NCBI GenBank assembly: GCA_021737945.1
Contig: JAIPCX010000022.1
Location: forward strand, 1-43,042
Reading direction: 5' to 3'
Origin: Polynucleobacter sp.
Lineage (GTDB): Bacteria; Pseudomonadota; Gammaproteobacteria; Burkholderiales; Burkholderiaceae_D
Length of the DNA stretch: 43,042 nucleotides
The position numbers and the translations under genes were made by a program. Under the pieces are notes generated by a model. It did no database searches, was not told the DNA's origin, and saw nothing but the letters and a program-made list of their open reading frames with translations. The first letter of the stretch is position 1. Every line of letters starts with the position of its first letter. Shown one piece after another: positions 37,063 through 43,042 of this stretch.

Positions 37063-37131
37063 GTGAGCGCAGTTGCGGTATGAAGGCCAAGCCTGGCAAA
37101 GTATGAACTTTGTCGCAACGCTCCTTGGCTG
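37063..37131 (-). promoter_or_regulatory. SAH riboswitch (ahcY leader)
   Basis: On the minus strand the leader folds as the SAH riboswitch class. P1 is GAGCG (37123-37119) with CGCTC (37069-37065), extended by TTGCG (37118-37114) with CGCAA (37077-37073). P2 is CAAAGT (37112-37107) with ACTTTG (37102-37097). The pseudoknot is GCCAAG (37129-37124) with CTTGGC (37091-37086). The conserved words AGGAGCG, CAGGCT and GCGCTCAC are present. A T7 tract and the AAGGAGGG of ahcY follow. This class raises expression of SAH-recycling genes when SAH accumulates. Confidence 0.92.
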
Positions 37132-37137
37132 GGCAGT

Positions 37138-37166
37138 ATTTTAATCGAAAATCACTTTTCGTTCAC
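37138..37166 (-). promoter_or_regulatory. ahcY promoter overlapping the rrtA stop codon
   Basis: GTGAAC (37166-37161), a 17-nt spacer and TAAAAT (37143-37138, 5/6 match to the -10 consensus) would start transcription near 37131, right at the 5' edge of the riboswitch pseudoknot strand. The -10 hexamer contains the stop codon of the rhombosortase gene (37143-37141). The -35 matches at 3/6 positions. Confidence 0.55.
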
Positions 37167-37671
37167 TTACCCACCACAAGCACACCCAAAGCAAACCTGA
37201 AGCAGCTCCATACACATGCGCAACAGACACGACGGGCATGCTAAAAAATGAGTGATTAAACAAAATTAACTTAACAACTAAAGCAATTCCTGCACAAATG
37301 GCCAAACCTTGACGCCCACTCAGCCATGTCAGTGCTGCGCCCGCCGCCCACAATCCATACAACACACCAGATAAACCGGCATACCACTGCAAAGATAATT
37401 GCAAATACAGTAGCAAACTGCTAATACCTAGTGCGCATATTAGTAGCAAGCTCGTTAATTCGAGCGCAGTCATTGATTGACACAAAATTTCTACGATTAA
37501 CAGCAACCCGAATAGATTCAATAGCAAGTGAGGAGCATTCAGATGCACCAGATGAGCCGTCAGCAGACGCCACCACTGACCCGTATCGATCGCTGCGCGA
37601 TCCCACATAAGTAACTGCAGTGAGTCTGGATAGATAGATGCTATTGAAATACACAGTACTAACGAGATCAA
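37141..37671 (-). CDS. rrtA: Rhombosortase (rhomboid-family protease processing GlyGly-CTERM proteins)
   Basis: An inner-membrane intramembrane protease of about 176 residues with roughly six helices. It has the RrtA layout: [22 protein letters not shown] in the second helix region, catalytic Ser in [13 protein letters not shown] (GLSG) and catalytic His in [14 protein letters not shown]. Rhombosortases cut the C-terminal GlyGly-CTERM tail of type II secreted proteins. The preceding gene on the same strand encodes a subtilisin-like protease with just such a tail, which makes the assignment firm. The only start in frame is TTG at 37671; an ATG at 37703 is one base out of frame across an A6 run (37679-37684), so the true N-terminus may be longer or the gene may carry an indel. 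Confidence 0.9.
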   Translation of the reverse strand: MISLVLCISIASIYPDSLQLLMWDRAAIDTGQWWRLLTAHLVHLNAPHLLLNLFGLLLIVEILCQSMTALELTSLLLICALGISSLLLYLQLSLQWYAGLSGVLYGLWAAGAALTWLSGRQGLAICAGIALVVKLILFNHSFFSMPVVSVAHVYGAASGLLWVCLWWVSERKVIFD

Positions 37672-37738
37672 TAGCGCGAAAAAATTCGTGCGCTAGTGGT
37701 CATTCATACAACGTTGAGAATGTTTGATAAATTCAGTT

Positions 37739-39913
37739 TCAGAAGACACGTCGACAACGCGTAACAACGAGTAAGCTCGTGATCGCTATTAACCACTCGA
37801 CATCGATAGCACCACCGCCACCCGAACTGCTACCGCTACTGACACCTGCGCTCGTCTGCAGGCCTTGTGGCACTTCAACAGTAAAGCTCATCGTGCTACC
37901 CGTGGCATCCATATCGCTGGCAGCCACGCTAATGGTGTAAATCCCCATAGGTGAAGCGTGCGCCCGGTTGAATACACCTGCAGCACTCAGTGTCGCCCCA
38001 TCAGGTAATGCAATCGCATGAAATACGGGTTTGTTGCCATCCGCATCCATCGCTACTAACTTAATAGTTAGAGTTTTTCCAGCAGCTACCTGATGCGTCG
38101 TCACACTCTGAATAACTGGCGCGCTATTGATGCGCACAGTGGCACTCGCGTTACTAGTAGTCCCGCTGCTGTCGGTTACGAGCACTACGAACTGATATGT
38201 GCCCGTAGCAGGCGCTACAAAACTAGCATTCGCCGTATCGGCATTTAAAACGCTAATAGGGATTTTGTTGGAGGGCGATGCATGCCATTCATAGCTGATA
38301 ACTTGATGGCCGCTAGGCGAAATAGCGCTGGCATCTAAATTAACTAGCGCGCCGGGCGACGCCACCTGAGATAGATTCGCAATATGTATAGCGGGCGCAA
38401 TGGATGTAAGCGCTGCATAGACATCGAGAATACCTGCACCGCACATGCCACTATTCGCACGCAAGAGACAAGCACTACCTGCAGGAAAAGCTCGCGCCGA
38501 AGCTCGCAATAATGAAACGACTTCATCACGCGATAGCGATGGATTAAGTGACAGCATCAACGCAATCGCTCCGGACACGTGGGGTGCTGCCATGCTGGTG
38601 CCGTATTTAATTGAGTAGCCATCGGATGCGGGCCTGCTAGCTCCGGTATTTCCAAGCGAATAAATACCTAACCCGTTTGATGAATATATTTCGACGCAAT
38701 TGCGTGCGAGAGTTCCACAACCGCCACCGGGTGCGCTAATTAACGTTTGCACACCAAGGTTGGCGTAAGTCGCGCTATCACCATCAACGCTGTGCGCAGT
38801 TACGGCGAGTGTGCCCGCGCAATTAGCTGGCTGATTCACGCTGCTATAACCACCATTACCGTTCGAAACCACCACGATAGCGCCTGCAGCATTCACATCA
38901 TTGATCGCTGCTTGAAACGCACGCGAACACGTGCCTGGTATACCTAAGCTCAGATTGATGATGCGAGCCGGATACGCATTTTTGGGCGCCCCTGGAACGG
39001 CCAAACCTGCAGCCCAGCGCATTCCATCAATGATGTCGGAGGTATAGCCTCCGCATTTACCGAGCACTCTGACGGGCACAATCCGCACATTAGGCGCCAT
39101 ACCAGTGCCATACAAACCATTGTTCATTAACGCGGCAATAATTCCCATCACGTGCGTGCCGTGCCAACTGGATCGCGCAGCAGCTGCCCCTCTGCCGCAT
39201 TCATTCGCCACCACTGCATCACCGGGATCGCTCGCATCAGCATCTCGACCATTGCCATCATTTGCTATCGCCACACTACTGACAAAATCATAGCCAGGCA
39301 GCACAGCCTGCAAATCCGAATGTGGCCGATACCCTGTATCAAGCACTGTGACTTCTACCGTTCCATTACCCAGTGTCATGTCCCATGCAGGTGGCAAATC
39401 AGCGCCTCCAGCGTTGCTACCTATGGGCGTCATGAAATGCCATTGACCTGGCGCCCCTGAGTATCCAGGATCGTTGGGCATAAAAGCATGCGCTTGCATT
39501 CGCACGTCGGGCTCTACGGATTCAACTTCAGTATTTGTGGAGAGCTTGGCAGCCAGTGCGCGCGCTTCGTCTAAAGAAACGGCTCTATCCAATTTAAGTA
39601 AATGTGACTTACCCGATAACTGTCGCTCAATACTTAATGACCTTGCTGCGATACTTGAAAGATGACTATCGTTACGACGCTCAAGTTGTTCGCTAAGCTT
39701 TTTGCCTTTAATTACGCGGGGAGTGATGATCAGATGATCGACCTCTGTAGGAGCGGCTATCTGATTCGATGATGTCGCTTGAAGACCCGCTTTAGCCTGA
39801 GGTGTGGCCTCTTGAGCGTAGCCAGTAACACTAAACGTTAACTGCAAAGTTAATGATGCGAGTACTGCATAGCTAATCAACCCACACCGACGCAAAAGAA
39901 TGCACATAGTCAT
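37739..39913 (-). CDS. Subtilisin-like S8 serine protease with GlyGly-CTERM tail
   Basis: A 724-residue exported preproprotein. The order is: signal peptide (to about residue 33, VTGYAQ), an inhibitor-type propeptide (about 58-140), a subtilisin domain with the catalytic triad D192 (VLDTG), H251 (WHGTHVMG) and S440 (GTSMAAPHVSG), a PKD-like domain (about 505-597) and a cadherin/Ig-like domain (about 598-682). The tail SSGSSSGGGG (691-701) is followed by one hydrophobic helix (about 704-718) and RCRRVF, the GlyGly-CTERM pattern. It is probably exported by type II secretion and cut by the rhombosortase encoded just downstream; both genes are on the minus strand with 67 nt between them. No type II secretion genes lie in the window. 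Confidence 0.93.
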   Translation of the reverse strand: MTMCILLRRCGLISYAVLASLTLQLTFSVTGYAQEATPQAKAGLQATSSNQIAAPTEVDHLIITPRVIKGKKLSEQLERRNDSHLSSIAARSLSIERQLSGKSHLLKLDRAVSLDEARALAAKLSTNTEVESVEPDVRMQAHAFMPNDPGYSGAPGQWHFMTPIGSNAGGADLPPAWDMTLGNGTVEVTVLDTGYRPHSDLQAVLPGYDFVSSVAIANDGNGRDADASDPGDAVVANECGRGAAAARSSWHGTHVMGIIAALMNNGLYGTGMAPNVRIVPVRVLGKCGGYTSDIIDGMRWAAGLAVPGAPKNAYPARIINLSLGIPGTCSRAFQAAINDVNAAGAIVVVSNGNGGYSSVNQPANCAGTLAVTAHSVDGDSATYANLGVQTLISAPGGGCGTLARNCVEIYSSNGLGIYSLGNTGASRPASDGYSIKYGTSMAAPHVSGAIALMLSLNPSLSRDEVVSLLRASARAFPAGSACLLRANSGMCGAGILDVYAALTSIAPAIHIANLSQVASPGALVNLDASAISPSGHQVISYEWHASPSNKIPISVLNADTANASFVAPATGTYQFVVLVTDSSGTTSNASATVRINSAPVIQSVTTHQVAAGKTLTIKLVAMDADGNKPVFHAIALPDGATLSAAGVFNRAHASPMGIYTISVAASDMDATGSTMSFTVEVPQGLQTSAGVSSGSSSGGGGAIDVEWLIAITSLLVVTRCRRVF

Positions 39914-40013
39914 AACACTGCAACAGAGTAATGCGATTAACTGTAGCAGCAGCTATTTTTTTTGCGCTCAAGAATAGACTGAGTTTTACTGCTCTATTCG
40001 TCGACGATGTCGC

Positions 40014-40055
40014 AACAAAGAAAAAGGGCAGGCAGCGAATCGCTAACCTGCCCTG
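40014..40055 (-). terminator. Intrinsic terminator of metK
   Basis: AGGGCAGG (40025-40032) pairs with CCTGCCCT (40047-40054), with inner AGCGA (40034-40038) / TCGCT (40040-40044). On the minus strand the stem is followed by TTTTTCTTTG. It lies 20 bases after the metK stop and before the protease gene's upstream region. Confidence 0.9.
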
Positions 40056-40075
40056 CAAGACTACGACAACACTAA

Positions 40076-41239
40076 TTACAAGCCAGCAGCTGCTTTCAAT
40101 GCAGCTGCTTTGTCGGTGCGCTCCCAGCTGAATTCGGGTTCTTCGCGACCGAAGTGACCATAGGCTGCGCTCTTACGATAAATAGGACGCAGCAAATCGA
40201 GCATTTGCACAATACCTTTAGGACGTAAATCGAAATGCTCACGGACCAGCGCTTCGATTTTTTCATCGCTGACCTTACCGGTACCAAACGTTGTCACCAT
40301 CACCGACGTTGGCTTCGCAATACCGATAGCGTATGAAATCTGAATCTGACATTTTTCTGCCAAACCAGCAGCGATAATATTTTTCGCTACGTAACGACCC
40401 GCGTATGCTGCCGAACGGTCAACTTTGGAAGGATCTTTACCTGAGAATGCACCACCGCCGTGAGGTGCTGCGCCGCCGTAGGTGTCTACGATAATTTTGC
40501 GGCCAGTGAGTCCGCAGTCACCCTGTGGACCGCCGATAACAAAACGACCCGTTGGGTTTACCAAAAAGCGCGTGCCATTGAGCCATTCTTTAGGAACGAC
40601 CGGTTTGATGATTTGCTCGATAACGGCTTCTTCAATCTGCTTGTGCTCCATTTCTGGCGCGTGCTGAGTCGACAACACGATCGTATCGATAGAGACCGGC
40701 TTGCCATCCACGTATTTGAGTGTGACTTGTGATTTTGCATCCGGACGCAACCAAGGCAAGCGACCATCTTTGCGCAACTGCGATTGGCGCTCGACGATGC
40801 GGTGAGCGTAGTGAATCGCCGCCGGCATCAGCTCAGGCGTCTCGTTACAGGCGTAACCAAACATCAAGCCTTGGTCACCCGCACCCTGATCCAGATCGAT
40901 ACCTTTGCCTTCATCCACACCCTGAGCGATATCGGGTGACTGCTTGTCGTAGCAAACCATCACGGCGCAACCACGGTAATCAATACCAAAATCGGTGTTG
41001 TCGTAGCCTATGCCTTTGAGTGTGTCGCGCGCGACTTTAATGTAGTCCACATTCGCCGACGTGGTGATTTCACCTGCGAGCACTACCAGACCGGTATTAC
41101 ACAAAGTCTCGGCAGCTACGCGCGCGCGCGGATCCTGCTCAAGAATCGCATCGAGAATCGCATCGGAAATTTGATCAGCAACTTTGTCCGGATGACCTTC
41201 GGACACTGATTCGGAAGTAAAAAGATAGTCGTGTGACAT
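40076..41239 (-). CDS. metK: S-adenosylmethionine synthetase
   Basis: MetK makes SAM from methionine and ATP. The 387-residue protein starts [23 protein letters not shown], with the ATP-site His in GHPDK and the methionine-loop. It has [16 protein letters not shown] near residue 118, the P-loop-like [22 protein letters not shown] near 255, and [18 protein letters not shown] toward the C-terminus. AGGAG precedes the ATG. It is single-gene, ended by a strong terminator, and diverges from two lipid A acyltransferase genes, an arrangement common in betaproteobacteria. The 146-nt leader does not show a recognisable SAM riboswitch. Confidence 0.98.
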   Translation of the reverse strand: MSHDYLFTSESVSEGHPDKVADQISDAILDAILEQDPRARVAAETLCNTGLVVLAGEITTSANVDYIKVARDTLKGIGYDNTDFGIDYRGCAVMVCYDKQSPDIAQGVDEGKGIDLDQGAGDQGLMFGYACNETPELMPAAIHYAHRIVERQSQLRKDGRLPWLRPDAKSQVTLKYVDGKPVSIDTIVLSTQHAPEMEHKQIEEAVIEQIIKPVVPKEWLNGTRFLVNPTGRFVIGGPQGDCGLTGRKIIVDTYGGAAPHGGGAFSGKDPSKVDRSAAYAGRYVAKNIIAAGLAEKCQIQISYAIGIAKPTSVMVTTFGTGKVSDEKIEALVREHFDLRPKGIVQMLDLLRPIYRKSAAYGHFGREEPEFSWERTDKAAALKAAAGL

Positions 41240-41386
41240 GCAAGCTCCTAATTATAAAGATTGACAACGTGTCGCGGCAATCTCCTGAGCCTGCGACGCT
41301 TTAGCGAAATTTGTAGACCGCCTCGCAAGTTGTCTGATTAACTCGGCGGTGAAAACTTTCGTGGTATTTTACGCCTCTCTCTTGTT

Positions 41387-42268
41387 TTGAGTAAAGTCTC
41401 CGTTTACTTTCTCCGCATGCTGCTGCGCGTATTCCAGATTTTGGCTTGGCTGCCGCTGCCGCTGATGCATGCACTTGGTGCTGCTGCAGGCTGGCTCACC
41501 TACGCCTCTTCGCACACCTATCGTGAGCGTATGCGATTGAATTTAAAGCAAGCCGGCTATCTCGCGGCACTCGATCAGACAATCGCAGAATCCGGTAAAA
41601 ACTTATTAGAACTTCCATTTATTTGGTGTGGTAGTTCATCGCGCGTTCTGCGCTCGGCCAAGGTATATGAATGGGAAATTGCTCAATCAGCCATAGACAG
41701 CGGGAAAGGCGTAATCTTTTTGACACCACATTTAGGCTGTTTCGAAATCATTGCGCAAGTTATCGCTAGTCGCGCGCCACTGACTGCGCTGTACCGACCA
41801 CCACGCATGGCCATGCTTGAACCATTGTTGGAAAATGCACGTCAGCGTGATGGCCTTGCGCTAGCTCCGGCGAATTTATCGGGCGTTCGCACACTATTAA
41901 AAACACTGCGCAGAGGTGGCTCAGTGGGACTTTTGCCCGATCAAGTGCCGCGCGCTGGTGAAGGTGTGTGGACAAAATTTTTCGGCAAACCCGCCTACAC
42001 CATGACGCTTCCTGCCAAGCTAGCACAAATGAGTGGTGCGACCGTTATCTTATCGTATGCCGAGCGACTAGCTTATGGCAAAGGCTATGCTGTTCACTTC
42101 GTTCCATTTGACCGTCAGTTAACAGGAACACCTGAAGAGCAGGCAGGAATCATAAATGCTGCCATGGAAGATTTAATTACGCGCTGCCCCTCACAATATT
42201 TTTGGAGTTACAACCGCTTTAAAGGTCAACCACCTGCAATCGCTTTATCTTCGGACCAGGCATCATGA
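41387..42268 (+). CDS. Lipid A acyltransferase, LpxL/HtrB family (copy 1)
   Basis: A 293-residue inner-membrane acyltransferase that adds a secondary acyl chain to lipid A. There is an N-terminal membrane anchor (about residues 8-40, rich in Leu/Ala), the catalytic HX4E motif TPHLGCFE near residue 113, LYRPPRMAML, and the G-LLPDQVPRAGEGVW patch that continues the family pattern. The start is uncertain: TTG at 41387 gives the longer form, ATG at 41417 the shorter one, and neither has a clear ribosome binding site. The stop overlaps the next ATG (ATGA), so the two acyltransferases are coupled. Which acyl position or chain each one adds cannot be told here. Confidence 0.92.
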   Translation: MSKVSVYFLRMLLRVFQILAWLPLPLMHALGAAAGWLTYASSHTYRERMRLNLKQAGYLAALDQTIAESGKNLLELPFIWCGSSSRVLRSAKVYEWEIAQSAIDSGKGVIFLTPHLGCFEIIAQVIASRAPLTALYRPPRMAMLEPLLENARQRDGLALAPANLSGVRTLLKTLRRGGSVGLLPDQVPRAGEGVWTKFFGKPAYTMTLPAKLAQMSGATVILSYAERLAYGKGYAVHFVPFDRQLTGTPEEQAGIINAAMEDLITRCPSQYFWSYNRFKGQPPAIALSSDQAS

Positions 42269-43042
42269 GAGTACTACTAGCGATTATGTGGGTACTGCAT
42301 TGGCTACCGCTGCCCATCTTGGGGCGGATAGGTAAATTCATAGGCAGTATTTTATTTATCGCGATCCCCGAGCGACGTCACATCACACTCACGAATTTGC
42401 GCCTCTGTTTTCCTAAAATGACAGAGAAGCAGCGCATCGCTATTGCTCGCGCCCATTTTCAAGGTTATGCACGCAGCATCTTAGAACGCGGAATACTTTG
42501 GTGGGCCTCACCCGATCGGCTGCGTCGCTTAATCAAAGTGACGCCCGCCATTCCCACGAAATTGTCAAAAGAACGACCCACCATTTATCTTTGCCCACAT
42601 TTTGTGTGCCTTGAAGTCGCTGGTACAGCCATCACCATGGCGGGACCCGCATGTTCAATCTATGTACGCCAGCACAGCGAACTGTTTGATGAAGCACTGC
42701 GCAAAGGACGATTGCGCTTTACGACTGATGAACGAAATTTGTTGGCACGCAATGCAGGCATTAAACCCATTATTCGCGCCATGCGCAGCGGCAGACCTTT
42801 CCTCATGCTTCCGGATATGGATTTCGGGCGCAAGGAATCGGTATTCGTATCATTTTTTGGAATTCCGGCAGCCACATTGACTGCACCGGCACGACTGGCA
42901 GCAGCCACTGAAGGGCAGATCATCCCCGTCGTGACTCGATTCCAGCCGCATTATCGCGGCTGGGAAGTGCGTTTTTTCCCGCCTTGGGAAAACTATCCGG
43001 GAGACGATATAGAGCAAGCGACACGCTTCATGAATGCATTCA
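42265..43042 (+). CDS. Lipid A acyltransferase, LpxL/HtrB family (copy 2, cut by the window end)
   Basis: A second member of the same family, open through the last base of the window, so the C-terminus is missing. It begins MRVLLAIMWVLHWLPLPIL with a membrane anchor, then has the catalytic CPHFVCLE (HX4E) near residue 112 and MLPDMDFGRKESVFVSFFG, the D-M-D-x-G-x-K variant of the substrate patch. It overlaps copy 1 by four bases. The two copies differ throughout, so they probably act on different lipid A positions. Confidence 0.92.
   Translation, partial: MRVLLAIMWVLHWLPLPILGRIGKFIGSILFIAIPERRHITLTNLRLCFPKMTEKQRIAIARAHFQGYARSILERGILWWASPDRLRRLIKVTPAIPTKLSKERPTIYLCPHFVCLEVAGTAITMAGPACSIYVRQHSELFDEALRKGRLRFTTDERNLLARNAGIKPIIRAMRSGRPFLMLPDMDFGRKESVFVSFFGIPAATLTAPARLAAATEGQIIPVVTRFQPHYRGWEVRFFPPWENYPGDDIEQATRFMNAF

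Noticed and set aside
40460-40732. Open frame antisense to metK, and similar long antisense frames over tuf, icmF, ahcY and the ABC ATPase
   Set aside because: They mirror strongly conserved genes on the other strand, have no family features or ribosome binding sites, and arise from codon bias of the real genes.
41240-41386. SAM or SAH riboswitch before metK
   Set aside because: No pairing pattern matching the known SAM or SAH classes was found by eye; only AGGAG before the ATG is clear.

Overview
The window is chromosomal sequence from a Gram-negative bacterium, most likely a betaproteobacterium. Four things point there: the order tRNA-Tyr / tRNA-Gly / tRNA-Thr / tuf; the block methyltransferase - SDR - folB - ttcA - glmU - glmS; the ahcY - small membrane protein - metF operon behind an S-adenosylhomocysteine (SAH) riboswitch; and metK divergent from two tandem lipid A acyltransferase genes. 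I assign no genus.

Layout. 1-2155: tRNA/tuf operon on the minus strand with a near-consensus promoter, and two tandem DUF2905 genes at the end of the methyltransferase operon. 2178-8838: MidA-type methyltransferase (minus), then pteridine-reductase-like SDR, folB, ttcA, glmU and glmS (plus). 8839-12365: an AT-richer accessory island with a Ser-rich protein carrying a two-helix membrane hairpin, a SycD/LcrH-type type III secretion chaperone, a convergent 653-residue protein of unknown family, and a fragment of a second chaperone gene. 12366-16773: a glutathione-S-transferase-like gene and icmF, which has a MerR/LiuR-like palindrome upstream. 16988-23986: photolyase, rarD, ettA, a ROK-family gene and a two-gene ABC exporter. 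24053-28735: a giant fused indolepyruvate ferredoxin oxidoreductase divergent from a LysR regulator. 28836-33514: an exported EF-hand protein, then the minus-strand chain slt - NDUFA9-like - cca. 33719-37031: 5-formyl-THF cyclo-ligase, and convergent metF / holin-like / ahcY. 37061-39913: SAH riboswitch, rhombosortase and a subtilisin-like protease ending in a GlyGly-CTERM tail. 40076-43042: metK, lpxL-like gene 1, and lpxL-like gene 2, which runs off the window edge.

How the genes fit together. ahcY, metF and metK with the SAH riboswitch form a methyl-cycle set. folB, the SDR, metF and the cyclo-ligase serve folate metabolism. glmU and glmS make UDP-GlcNAc for peptidoglycan and lipid A, which the LpxL-type enzymes acylate and the lytic transglycosylase remodels on the murein side. 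icmF and the indolepyruvate oxidoreductase point to catabolism of branched-chain and aromatic amino acids.

The most interesting parts are the orphan type III secretion chaperone island, with candidate secreted proteins and a decayed second chaperone copy, and the rhombosortase next to its likely GlyGly-CTERM substrate. Other points worth a look are a CCA-adding enzyme whose HD catalytic residues are gone, a promoter/SAH riboswitch that overlaps the rhombosortase stop codon, and a possible reading-frame break at the rhombosortase start. All calls come from reading the sequence; no database search was run.
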